DNA of 22,881 bases, from positions 1 to 22,881 of the forward strand of contig CAIPFZ010000051.1 of NCBI GenBank assembly GCA_903864515.1, given 5' to 3'. The DNA is from an uncultured bacterium. GTDB lineage: Bacteria > Patescibacteriota > Minisyncoccia > Phycocordibacterales > CAIZLB01. The number at the start of each line of letters is the position of its first letter. The stretch's first letter is position 1. A program made the translations under genes and the position numbers. Shown here in pieces: positions 8,291 to 15,862 of the stretch. The notes beneath the pieces were generated by a model. That model was not told the origin of the DNA. It did no database searches and saw nothing but the letters and a program-made list of their open reading frames with translations.

Positions 8291-9310
8291 ATGATGAATG
8301 AAAAACAATTTCAAACAAAAGATGAGACAAAAGATACGGGGGATGTAAATGCCGTAGAGGCCATTGACGCCGGTTCATCAGATGATCATGAAGATGTATC
8401 TGCTTCTGAGGGGGTAAATAATTCAGAGGGAATCAGTAATTCAGAATCATCAGCTGAAAGGAAGTTAACCGATGAAGAAATTGATCATCTTGTTGATATT
8501 GCCGATAGAAAAGTTAAAGACAAAGCAGAGGTTGTAAAGATTAAAAGAAAGATGGGGGTTGATCCGTATGAGTGTATGACGGAAATCAGGGACGTTAATC
8601 CTGAAGATTGGAGTACCGTGCTATTTGATAGATTGAAAGATCCTTCTATGAAATTGAAATTTATAGCTTCAAAGGCAGATGTTTTAAGAAGTGATAAGCC
8701 GTATGATGATAGTGTAGAAGATAGACCTGGAGATGATGACGGTAGTGGTCTTCCAAAATTTAACTTTATCAAAGAGCATGATACAAAGAAATATCATTAC
8801 GACGCCATTAGGAATTATGATGATACCATTAAGGAGGCATCTGGATATACAACTTACGTTAAAGCGTTAGATGTGATGCAAAGTCCTGGTGCATTAGGTA
8901 CTGTAAAAGAAAATGGTATAGTTTTTATCGATGCAGAAAGTGGTGGTAAGCCCTTGAATTCTAGGCAGAAGAGTATAATTGAATCACATGAAAAAGGGCA
9001 TGTTGTTAGAACCTTTAACGTAAATTCTAGTGATATTTCTAAAGGTTTTGATTTTGATAAAATACCAGCAGATGCAAAGAGACCTTCATACTTAAGGAAC
9101 CCTGATGAGCTTGTAGAAAGAATGTCTCAACTTAAGAACTATTATAATTTTAGAACAGATCAATCTTTCAGTAGAGAGCATTTAAGATATGCTAGAGAGC
9201 ATTATTTAACAGATACCGGTTTGGATAATAATATGACAGAGTTTTTTGGTATGATAACTTCAGAAAAAGAAGATGAGTTTTTGAGAATAATTAATCAATA
9301 TCCAATATAG
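8291..9310 (+). CDS. Putative soluble zinc metallopeptidase (HEXXH), family not recognised
   Basis: A 339-residue acidic protein without signal peptide or membrane helix. Residues 1-57 are low-complexity (S, E, D and N rich) and probably disordered. HEKGH at 233-237 fits the HEXXH zinc-binding consensus, and DELVERMSQLKNYY at 272-285 carries a glutamate about 35 residues later that could be the third ligand, as in gluzincin-type peptidases. Before the motif, GIVFIDAESGG (209-219) could be the edge strand common in such folds. I cannot name a family. It begins six bases after htpX and ends two bases before a GNAT gene, so the three are likely co-transcribed. Catalytic activity is inferred from the motif alone. 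Confidence 0.55.
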   Translation: MMNEKQFQTKDETKDTGDVNAVEAIDAGSSDDHEDVSASEGVNNSEGISNSESSAERKLTDEEIDHLVDIADRKVKDKAEVVKIKRKMGVDPYECMTEIRDVNPEDWSTVLFDRLKDPSMKLKFIASKADVLRSDKPYDDSVEDRPGDDDGSGLPKFNFIKEHDTKKYHYDAIRNYDDTIKEASGYTTYVKALDVMQSPGALGTVKENGIVFIDAESGGKPLNSRQKSIIESHEKGHVVRTFNVNSSDISKGFDFDKIPADAKRPSYLRNPDELVERMSQLKNYYNFRTDQSFSREHLRYAREHYLTDTGLDNNMTEFFGMITSEKEDEFLRIINQYPI

Positions 9311-9312
9311 AG

Positions 9313-9843
9313 ATGATTTTAAATATAAGTATACAAAAAGCAATACCTGAGGATGCTCAAGAGATTGGCGAAGTCTATTATAAGACATGGCTTGCTACTT
9401 ATATAAATACGGAATTTGGCGTAACTAAAGAGGATATAGATTTTATTTTTAAGGACATAGGTAAATCTGATGGAAGTAAATATTTAAACTTACCTGCCGA
9501 TACAGTGTATTTTACAGCAAAAGAAAATGATCATGTGGTTGGAGTCTGTAAATTGATTAAACACAATGATAAGAATGAGTTGAAATCAATTTATATTCTG
9601 CCAAAGTATCAGGGAATGGGGGTTGGAAAAAAGTTCTGGGAGGAAGCCTTGCATTTCTTTGATTCCACAAAAGACACCCTTGTTAAGGTTGTCACATATA
9701 ATAGAAATGCAATTGAATTTTATAAAAGATTAGGTTTTAAGGAAACTGGAAAGATTTTCTACGATGAGACATTCAGAATGCAAAGTGGAGCGATTCCACC
9801 GGAGACAGAGATGATTATTTCTGCGAACAACACCGTGGCATAA
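9313..9843 (+). CDS. GNAT family N-acetyltransferase
   Basis: A 176-residue member of the GCN5-related acetyltransferases, which move an acetyl group from acetyl-CoA to an amine. The acetyl-CoA-binding motif A is LKSIYILPKYQGMGVGKKFW (the QGMGVG pyrophosphate loop), and motif B near the C-terminus is YNRNAIEFYKRLGFKETG. The substrate is unknown. The N-terminal IQKAIPEDAQEIGEVYYKTW is the usual first strand and helix. The start lies two bases after the preceding stop, so it is the last gene of the htpX-peptidase run. tRNA-Ser follows 56 bases later. Confidence 0.88.
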   Translation: MILNISIQKAIPEDAQEIGEVYYKTWLATYINTEFGVTKEDIDFIFKDIGKSDGSKYLNLPADTVYFTAKENDHVVGVCKLIKHNDKNELKSIYILPKYQGMGVGKKFWEEALHFFDSTKDTLVKVVTYNRNAIEFYKRLGFKETGKIFYDETFRMQSGAIPPETEMIISANNTVA

Positions 9844-9857
9844 ATAGAGGGGTGTGT

Positions 9858-9885
9858 TTGTGGGCAAAAATATTTAAAATATGAT
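9858..9885 (+). promoter_or_regulatory. Candidate promoter of tRNA-Ser
   Basis: TTGTGG (9858-9863) and TATGAT (9880-9885) are 16 bases apart, and the -10 ends 14 bases before the mature 5' end of the tRNA, leaving a short 5' trailer for RNase P. Confidence 0.4.
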
Positions 9886-9899
9886 ACAGTAATTGTAAC

Positions 9900-9987
<88 letters not shown>

Positions 9988-10023
9988 TAGTGTTTTAGTA
10001 AGTTAAACATCCTAATTTACCGT

Positions 10024-10512
10024 ATGCAAATTCAAGAAGTCAAAAAGGAAAATTGGAAAGAACTGAGAAACTTATATCTCACGCTTCTAAGTAATGATCC
10101 AGATGCATTTGCTGATAATTACAGTGAAATTGAATCTCGTACAAGAGAAAATTGGATTGATAGTCTGGAAAAAAGAGGTAAGACTTTTGTTGCAGTTGAT
10201 GATGGGAAATATATTGCAATGGGACGAATTAATTTTTACGAAGAAATTCCAGGTGTTCCGGTACTTCACAAGTTGGGCGTTTTGCCTGAATATAGAAATA
10301 GGGGGATTGCTCGCAAACTTATCGAAGTAAGAGAGAGGTGGGCAATATCAGAAGGGGCTCAAAAAGTTAGATTGTATGTAATGGCTGAAAAGACAAAAAC
10401 TATAGAATTTTCAAAAAAGAATGGGTATATAATTGTTGAAAATCTCAAAGGGGATGTTGAAAGGAGTAATGGTACATGGGCAGATGTTGTGGTAATGGAG
10501 AAGGTGTTGTAA
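10024..10512 (+). CDS. GNAT family N-acetyltransferase
   Basis: A 162-residue acetyltransferase. Motif A is LGVLPEYRNRGIARKLIEVR with the RNRGIA loop for acetyl-CoA, and motif B is EKTKTIEFSKKNGYIIVENL. The N-terminal VKKENWKELRNLYLTLLSND and central DGKYIAMGRINF are standard family elements. It is not a close copy of the GNAT gene before the tRNA. The substrate is unknown. The gene stands between tRNA-Ser and a membrane-anchored unknown protein, with no Shine-Dalgarno. TAATTT five bases before the ATG could be a -10 for a leaderless transcript, but it is weak. Confidence 0.88.
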   Translation: MQIQEVKKENWKELRNLYLTLLSNDPDAFADNYSEIESRTRENWIDSLEKRGKTFVAVDDGKYIAMGRINFYEEIPGVPVLHKLGVLPEYRNRGIARKLIEVRERWAISEGAQKVRLYVMAEKTKTIEFSKKNGYIIVENLKGDVERSNGTWADVVVMEKVL

Positions 10513-10554
10513 AAAATAGATAATATAATTACTAGAGAAATTATAAATTTAAAT

Positions 10555-11193
10555 ATGAGTAAATATAAAGTTAAAGATTATGATTGGGGTATAGTAGCTT
10601 TTGAGGTTGTCTGTGGACTAGTTGCTCTTGTTATTTTTGGCGCTTATTATTTCATTCCTCATACAAAAAATACAGAGACTTCTGCGATTAAACCCATCTC
10701 AGCTGAGACGTTGATTGCTTCATCGTCTGTGTTAAGTGAATCGGAGTTGGATGGTAAAAATGAAATTAGTAAGTCAACTTCTACTAGCACCGTTACGGCT
10801 TACATTAAGAATATCGATGGAAATAAAATTACTTTAGATTACTTTGACTTACTTGGTGGAGATGAAGCCAAAAAAGCTGTTGTTCAAGACAAAAAATGTA
10901 CACAAAAGCAAATTGATGAAGATGATGGTTGTTTCCCAAATGGGGTAGTTTATTTTAGAAATCAAAATCCAAAACTTAGAATTTTAACCCTTTCGCCTGA
11001 AACTAAAATTTATAAATCAAGTGCCTTTGACAAAAGTGCAGACGGTACAGCTGAAATACTTCTTCAGGAATTGCGAAGGGAATATACTAGTAAAGTTTAT
11101 TCAGATTTGGAAAAATTCATCAATTTGCCATATAAGATTACACTAAATGACAAAGGGGAGGTTATAAAGATTGAAGAAATATTTAGACCCTAG
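10555..11193 (+). CDS. Membrane-anchored protein of unknown function
   Basis: A 212-residue protein with a short cytoplasmic start, one membrane helix at about residues 14-34 (VAFEVVCGLVALVIFGAYYF), then an S/T-rich linker (about 40-85) and an outer domain of about 125 residues. The outer part begins STVTAYIKNIDGNKITLDYF and ends with strand-like YKITLNDKGEVIKIEEIF, a repeated 'ion the value of X' beta pattern seen in many small Gram-positive-like surface domains. It has two cysteines (KKCTQKQIDEDDGCF) that could form a disulfide. I recognise no family. TATAAA (10542-10547) ends seven bases before the ATG and may be its -10. Confidence 0.65.
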   Translation: MSKYKVKDYDWGIVAFEVVCGLVALVIFGAYYFIPHTKNTETSAIKPISAETLIASSSVLSESELDGKNEISKSTSTSTVTAYIKNIDGNKITLDYFDLLGGDEAKKAVVQDKKCTQKQIDEDDGCFPNGVVYFRNQNPKLRILTLSPETKIYKSSAFDKSADGTAEILLQELRREYTSKVYSDLEKFINLPYKITLNDKGEVIKIEEIFRP

Positions 11194-11273
11194 GAATAGG
11201 AATACTGGAAATACAGGTACGATGCTTGTAAATAGAATGTATATATGGCGTTTATAGATAGATTTGTAAAATA

Positions 11274-11282
11274 TGCTACAAT
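11274..11282 (+). promoter_or_regulatory. Candidate extended -10 of the Nudix pair
   Basis: TGCTACAAT is an extended -10 element. A start near 11290 would give a leader of about 20 bases. A second candidate, TATAAT, lies at 11290-11295, 13 bases before the ATG. Confidence 0.4.
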
Positions 11283-11308
11283 AGCCATTTATAATTAACA
11301 CCAAAACC

Positions 11309-11839
11309 ATGGACAAAAAACCATTACATGTAAGCGATTACTTGGCGGTGGATGGTAATAAATATGTATTTGAATATTTTGAGGCAGATTCATTTACACA
11401 TTTACTACATAATGAATGCTCTCAGATTTTAGGAATAGCCTTTCGTGATGAGAAGATAATTATTGTAAATAATATTGAACACCCTGGAAAATATTCCTTG
11501 ATTGGTGGGGGAGTTGATGGTGGTGAGAATCCAGATGATTCTTTAATTAGAGAGATTCAGGAAGAATCAAATATGAATGTGTTACATTTCCAACCAATTG
11601 GATATCAGAAAGTTATAGATGTCAGTGGTGTAAAGGCTGCATATTATCAACTTAGATATTTCTGCGTTGTTGAGCCATTCGGTCCGTTTGTCAGTGACCC
11701 AGCTGGAGATGTCACTGAAGTCTTAGAAATTGATCCAAAAGATTATAGAAAATATTTTGATTGGGGAGTGAAGAGTGATTTGATTATTAATAGAGCACTT
11801 AAACTAAAGGAAATCTATGACAATAAAAACAGAACCTAG
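11309..11839 (+). CDS. Nudix hydrolase, first of a tandem pair
   Basis: A 176-residue protein with a Nudix box. Starting at GGGVDGGE, the glutamate is followed seven residues later by REIQEES, matching G-x5-E-x7-RE-U-x-EE-x-G-U except that the last Gly is Asn (SNM). Nudix enzymes hydrolyse nucleoside diphosphates linked to another group; the RE-x-x-EE glutamates hold the metal ions and are all present. Flanking landmarks are KYVFEYFEADSF near the start and GYQKVIDVSG and YYQLRYFC after the box. The substrate is unknown. The following gene is a paralogue with the same layout; its start overlaps this gene's last 23 bases. Confidence 0.88.
   Translation: MDKKPLHVSDYLAVDGNKYVFEYFEADSFTHLLHNECSQILGIAFRDEKIIIVNNIEHPGKYSLIGGGVDGGENPDDSLIREIQEESNMNVLHFQPIGYQKVIDVSGVKAAYYQLRYFCVVEPFGPFVSDPAGDVTEVLEIDPKDYRKYFDWGVKSDLIINRALKLKEIYDNKNRT
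11806..11811 (+). promoter_or_regulatory. Shine-Dalgarno-like site of the second Nudix gene
   Basis: AAAGGA ends five bases before the ATG at 11817, inside the coding region of the first Nudix gene. It is one of the very few Shine-Dalgarno-like sites in this window and supports the overlapping start. Confidence 0.5.
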
Positions 11840-12353
11840 TATTACACAAAACTATACAGACAGTAGGGGAGTTGAATATTTATTGGAATATTTTGATGCA
11901 GATTCATTTGATGGACTCAATCACGATAGATGTAAGCAGGTTTATGGTGTTTGTTTTGTGGAAGATAAAATTGTAATTGGTTATGGTGGTATGAAAAGAG
12001 GTTGGGGACTAATTGGAGGAAGTGTTGAGGTTGGCGAGACTCTAGAGGAGACTCTGAGTAGAGAAATACAAGAGGAGTCAAATATGGAGGTGTTATCTTC
12101 CCAGCCAATTGGGTATCAGAAGGTTACAGATGTAGCTAGCGGAGTTGCGTACTATCAACTTAGATATATGTGCGAGGTTAGGAAGTTGGGAGAATTTATT
12201 ATAGATGGAGGTGATGGCGCGTCTGAAAAAGGTATTACAGAAATTAAGTTAATTGACCCAGATAAATATAAAGATTATTTTGATTGGGGAGATATTGGTG
12301 AGAGGGTGATTAGAAGAGCGATTGAGTTGTATGAGCAAAAACATCAAAATTAA
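11817..12353 (+). CDS. Nudix hydrolase, second of a tandem pair
   Basis: A 178-residue paralogue of the preceding protein. The Nudix box starts at GGSVEVGE and continues to REIQEESNM, again with all metal-binding glutamates and the same Gly-to-Asn change at the end. Shared segments outside the box include LLEYFDADSFDGL, PIGYQKVTDV, YYQLRYMC and, near the C-terminus, YKDYFDWGD, so the pair arose by duplication of a whole gene. Differences cluster between the second strand and the box (GYGGMKRGW against NNIEHPGKY) and after YYQLRY, where substrate loops usually lie, so the substrates may differ. The start overlaps the first gene by 23 bases and has an AAAGGA site. Confidence 0.87.
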   Translation: MTIKTEPSITQNYTDSRGVEYLLEYFDADSFDGLNHDRCKQVYGVCFVEDKIVIGYGGMKRGWGLIGGSVEVGETLEETLSREIQEESNMEVLSSQPIGYQKVTDVASGVAYYQLRYMCEVRKLGEFIIDGGDGASEKGITEIKLIDPDKYKDYFDWGDIGERVIRRAIELYEQKHQN

Positions 12354-12401
12354 ATGAGATGTTTGGGTGGGGTAATTTATCTATAAAAATCAATGAAAGA
12401 A

Positions 12402-12426
12402 CGCGTCCGGTGGTGTACCGGGCGCG
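12402..12426 (-). terminator. Candidate intrinsic terminator of the 12448-13125 gene
   Basis: CGCGTCCGGT (12402-12411) pairs with ACCGGGCGCG (12417-12426), 10 pairs with one G-U, around a five-base loop. Read on the minus strand it is followed by TTCTTTCATTGATTTTT, a broken T-rich tail. It lies 21 bases past the stop of the minus-strand gene. Confidence 0.6.
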
Positions 12427-12447
12427 CTCAAATAGGTGGGTTAAATG

Positions 12448-13125
12448 TTACTGGGTGTTGCGTAGGATCTCAGCAACAGGGTTGGTGTATTCCGAGAGAA
12501 GTCTAGCTCTTTCCCTCATCTCCTCTACTCGACTGTTGATTGCATCACGCATGCCACTTAAAAACTCTCGTCCCGTTGCTCCTGATTGTGCAAAAAACGG
12601 CGGGTATCGAAGTTTGTTGTAGACTGAGGATGATACGTGTACACGACGTGGAATCCAACGTCTAGTCCTTTCATCTCCCCAGTTGATAAGTTCGCTTTGA
12701 ACGCAAATGACGCACCATTTACACTTACGATTGAGTCCAAAAAAACGCTGATGCATTGAGTTGTCGTCCCGTGAGTCAATTTTATGCATGGCATATTTTA
12801 CTTCACGTATTGGAAACAGCATCCTTGTGTCGAGCAAATTAACTGAGGTCGACGGCTTGTCTTTAGGATCAGCTTTGTCGTCGCCAAAATTACCGGTGAC
12901 TATCAGCTTGTTTTCAGGATCCATTCTGTTCTTTAGGGTACATGTACCATAGGAGTCCCACATGATGGGAATATCACAGATGGGTGTGAGGCGGATACGG
13001 TCCATGATCCCATCTTCACTCATTTTGTCAACGAATGCATTGATTGAATCTAGCCACTCACCTTCTGACAATTCCACGCGTGGACGACGGGCTGTGATAC
13101 TACTTGCGATTTGATGCAGTTTCAT
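12448..13125 (-). CDS. Unrecognised 225-residue protein, atypical composition
   Basis: A soluble protein with no signal peptide or membrane helix and no family I recognise. It is rich in arginine (for example ERTRRWIPRRVHV) where neighbours prefer lysine. A Cys cluster CKWCVIC sits near residues 133-139 and could bind metal or be structural. The C-terminus (FLSGMRDAINSRVEEMRERARLLSEY) looks like a long charged helix. Two counted 60-base lines inside the gene (12841-12900, 12961-13020) are 50% G+C, against roughly 38-43% for lines counted in tyrS and Nudix, so recent transfer is plausible. It stands alone on this strand, followed by a GC-rich hairpin. The long open frame and the terminator support a real gene. 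Confidence 0.6.
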   Translation of the reverse strand: MKLHQIASSITARRPRVELSEGEWLDSINAFVDKMSEDGIMDRIRLTPICDIPIMWDSYGTCTLKNRMDPENKLIVTGNFGDDKADPKDKPSTSVNLLDTRMLFPIREVKYAMHKIDSRDDNSMHQRFFGLNRKCKWCVICVQSELINWGDERTRRWIPRRVHVSSSVYNKLRYPPFFAQSGATGREFLSGMRDAINSRVEEMRERARLLSEYTNPVAEILRNTQ

Positions 13126-13220
13126 ATTTGTTACTTTTGTTTTCAGTTGTTACCTCTGTATATAGGCGGACCTGACAGGGTAATTTTGTACTTGCTACAA
13201 GTTTTGTTGACTTGCAGGCT

Positions 13221-13236
13221 CGTTCAGGATTGAACG
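13221..13236. repeat. 6-bp inverted repeat in the divergent region before tyrS
   Basis: CGTTCA (13221-13226) and TGAACG (13231-13236) are exact reverse complements with GGAT between. It lies in the 199-base gap between the GC-rich orphan gene and tyrS and could be an operator. No ncRNA or ORF is evident in the rest of this gap. Confidence 0.3.
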
Positions 13237-13309
13237 TTCCGTCATAGAATGTACCATTATTTCAGTAAAAGTCCATATATAGAAGTGGCTAAACAATTCC
13301 ATAAATTAA

Positions 13310-13318
13310 TGCTATATT
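13310..13318 (+). promoter_or_regulatory. Extended -10 promoter element of tyrS
   Basis: TGCTATATT is an extended -10 element with exactly six bases between it and the ATG at 13325, predicting a leaderless mRNA. No clear -35 is seen. Confidence 0.6.
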
Positions 13319-13324
13319 TACAGA

Positions 13325-14512
13325 ATGAATAACAATGACAAGACAAAAGAACTCTTAACCCGTGGGGTGGATGAGATTATATCCTTAGAGGATCTTGAAA
13401 AAAAGATTAAGAATGGTGACAAACTTAGAATCAAGCTTGGTATTGACCCAACAAGTCCAAATATTCACCTTGGGCGTTCTATTCCACTCTTGAAGCTCAG
13501 AGACTTCCAACTCCTAGGACATAAAATTGTTTTGATAATTGGAGACTTCACTGGGCTTATCGGTGACACATCTGACAAGGAAAGTGAAAGACCTATGCTT
13601 TCAGAGGAAACAGTTAAAGAAAATCTAAAAACATATATTGATCAAGCTTCAAAGATTATTGATATGAAAGAGGCTGAGATTCATTACAATAGTAAGTGGC
13701 TTGGTGAGTTGGGATATAAAGAAATTGGTAAGCAAGCTGATGTTTTTTCTATAAATGATTTTATATCTCGCGATAATATTGCCAAAAGATTATCCGAAGG
13801 AAAAAGAGTTTCTTTGCGTGAAGTAATGTATCCTCTGATGCAGGGTTATGATTCTGTAGTTATAAACGCAGATGTTGAAATTGGTGGAACTGATCAACGC
13901 TTCAATATATTGGCTGGAAGAGATTTGCAAAGATTGTATGGACAAGAGCCACAAAACATTGTTATGAATCCATTAATTGAAGGATTAGACGGAAGGAAAA
14001 TGAGTTCAAGTTATGGAAACACTATAAATCTTTTTGATACTCCTAACGATATGTTTGGCAAGCTGATGACTGTTGCTGATGAATTGATCATTAAATATTT
14101 TACAATGCTTACAAGAGTTGATCTTGAAACAATTGAAGGATACAAAAAAGATTTGGCAGATGGAACAAATCCACGTGATATAAAAATAAATCTCGGAAGG
14201 GAATTAGTGAGAATGTATCACGGAGAAGAGGAGGCAGAATCCGCGGTCGCATATTTTGTAAATACTTTTACAAAGAAAGAAATTCCAACAGACGTTCCAG
14301 AATTTAAGCCAGCAAGTGGGGATTACAATATTTCTTCAGTTCTAATTGAAAGCGAACTTGTTTCTTCTAAGGGGGAAGTCAGAAGATTGCTAGAGCAGGG
14401 AGGAATTAAAATTGATGGAGAAGTTATAAGTGATGCAAGTCACACAATTTCTGCTGGCCCAAGCGGGGTGATATTACAGAAAGGGAAGATTCACTTTTTA
14501 AGGATTATATAA
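13325..14512 (+). CDS. tyrS: Tyrosyl-tRNA synthetase
   Basis: Class I aminoacyl-tRNA synthetase that charges tRNA-Tyr. The HIGH-type motif is HLGR (residues 48-51) after LGIDPTSPNI, and the KMSKS-type motif is KMSSS (225-229). GGTDQRFN (187-194) and LIEGLDG before KMSSS are typical of the TyrS2/TyrZ branch rather than the E. coli TyrS branch. A C-terminal S4 RNA-binding domain is visible (SSKGEVRRLLEQGGIKIDGE, about 350-370). At 395 residues it is full length. The sugar transferase gene starts four bases after its stop, so the two are likely co-transcribed, an arrangement with no obvious functional logic. Confidence 0.96.
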   Translation: MNNNDKTKELLTRGVDEIISLEDLEKKIKNGDKLRIKLGIDPTSPNIHLGRSIPLLKLRDFQLLGHKIVLIIGDFTGLIGDTSDKESERPMLSEETVKENLKTYIDQASKIIDMKEAEIHYNSKWLGELGYKEIGKQADVFSINDFISRDNIAKRLSEGKRVSLREVMYPLMQGYDSVVINADVEIGGTDQRFNILAGRDLQRLYGQEPQNIVMNPLIEGLDGRKMSSSYGNTINLFDTPNDMFGKLMTVADELIIKYFTMLTRVDLETIEGYKKDLADGTNPRDIKINLGRELVRMYHGEEEAESAVAYFVNTFTKKEIPTDVPEFKPASGDYNISSVLIESELVSSKGEVRRLLEQGGIKIDGEVISDASHTISAGPSGVILQKGKIHFLRII

Positions 14513-14516
14513 AACT

Positions 14517-15860
14517 ATGATAAACAAAAAAGAACCATTTATTATAGGGTTAGGGGATGTAATAGTCCTCCTTCTATCTTTGTGGTTAGCACTGTATCTC
14601 CGATTGGGAAACACTCTTGATATGAGTATGTGGACTAATCACCTGGTTCCATTCTCCTTTATATTCCTATACTCACTTGTGATCTTCTATGTTGCAGGTC
14701 TCTATGCAAGGCATGCTGTTATCTTGAGAAAGACGGCGCTCACAATTTTAAACTCGCAAATAATTAACGCGCTTATTGCAGCTTTGATCTTCTACTTTAC
14801 TCCATCTATTTCAAATATTATTGAAGTAAGTCCAAAGACAATTCTTGTAATCTACACTGTAGTTTCAATTCTTCTTCTTTCTACTTGGAGAATATTTATT
14901 TTTCCTCTCATATCCTCAGGAAAAAAATATCAAGCAATTATAATTGGAAGAGGGGAGGAATTAAAAGAACTTTTGCATGCTGTTGAAACTAGTTCTAAAT
15001 CAATGGTTAAGTGCAGTCTCTCTATTGATTTGGATAATCTATCTGTGGAAGAAATTAGACAAAAGATTGTCAGAAGTTTAGAGAATTCAAAAATAGATTA
15101 TGTGATATTGGATATGTACGATGAGAAGGTAAAACCAATTCTTGCAGATCTATACTCCACAATTTTTACAAATGTTCAGTATGTAAATTTTTATGATTTC
15201 TATGAAGATTTGTTTGATAAAATTCCCCTCTCAAGACTTAAATATTCTTGGATTATGGAGAGAATGTCTTTTTCAGATGTTCGTGCATATGACATTGTAA
15301 AAAGAGCGGGGGATATCTTTCTTTCAGTATTTGTCTCAATTGTTTTCATTATTTCCATTCCTTTTGTTTTTATATTAATTAAACTAGATGACAGAGGCCC
15401 CGTATTCATTAAGCAGAAGAGAATTGGTAAGGATAATAAATTGATAGGAATTTATAAGTATAGATCAATGACTCAAAATGATGGTGGAGTATGGCTTGCT
15501 CAGAATGAAAATAAGGTTACAAAAGTCGGATACTTTTTAAGAAAGACCAGAATTGATGAGTTACCTCAGGTTCTGTCAGTTCTTTCAGGTGATATGTCAT
15601 TTGTTGGTCCAAGACCAGACATAATTGATTTAGGTAACAAACTGGCACACGATATCCCGTATTACACAATTAGGAATGTTATAAAACCAGGACTTTCTGG
15701 TTGGGCACAGGTAAGTCAAGATAAGCCTCCACAGTCAGTGGAAGAAACAAAGATTAGACTATCATATGATCTGTACTATATTCAAAATAGATCATTGGGG
15801 CTGGATATTAAAATTGTACTTAAGACAATAAAGACATTGCTTTCAAGGGTGGGGATGTAG
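14517..15860 (+). CDS. Polyprenyl-phosphate sugar-phosphate transferase (WcaJ/PglC-like)
   Basis: A 447-residue membrane enzyme that starts assembly of a surface glycan by moving a sugar-phosphate from a nucleotide sugar to a polyprenyl phosphate carrier. The N-terminal half has about four membrane helices (residues 8-140) and a Rossmann-like middle part (AIIIGRGEELKELL, near 141). The catalytic C-terminal bacterial sugar transferase domain starts at KRAGDIFLSV (about 263) and has LDDRGPVFIKQKRIGKD, YKYRSM, LRKTRIDELPQ, SFVGPRPD and KPGLSGWAQV. All hallmark residues, including the D-E of RIDELPQ, are present. No other glycan genes are in the window, so the sugar and product are unknown. It is coupled to tyrS. 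Confidence 0.92.
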   Translation: MINKKEPFIIGLGDVIVLLLSLWLALYLRLGNTLDMSMWTNHLVPFSFIFLYSLVIFYVAGLYARHAVILRKTALTILNSQIINALIAALIFYFTPSISNIIEVSPKTILVIYTVVSILLLSTWRIFIFPLISSGKKYQAIIIGRGEELKELLHAVETSSKSMVKCSLSIDLDNLSVEEIRQKIVRSLENSKIDYVILDMYDEKVKPILADLYSTIFTNVQYVNFYDFYEDLFDKIPLSRLKYSWIMERMSFSDVRAYDIVKRAGDIFLSVFVSIVFIISIPFVFILIKLDDRGPVFIKQKRIGKDNKLIGIYKYRSMTQNDGGVWLAQNENKVTKVGYFLRKTRIDELPQVLSVLSGDMSFVGPRPDIIDLGNKLAHDIPYYTIRNVIKPGLSGWAQVSQDKPPQSVEETKIRLSYDLYYIQNRSLGLDIKIVLKTIKTLLSRVGM

Positions 15861-15862
15861 GA

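Noticed and set aside
12359..12622. Plus-strand open frame of 87 codons
   Set aside because: It runs through the GC-rich hairpin and lies antisense to the 12448-13125 gene, with an Arg/Ser-rich shadow-like composition.
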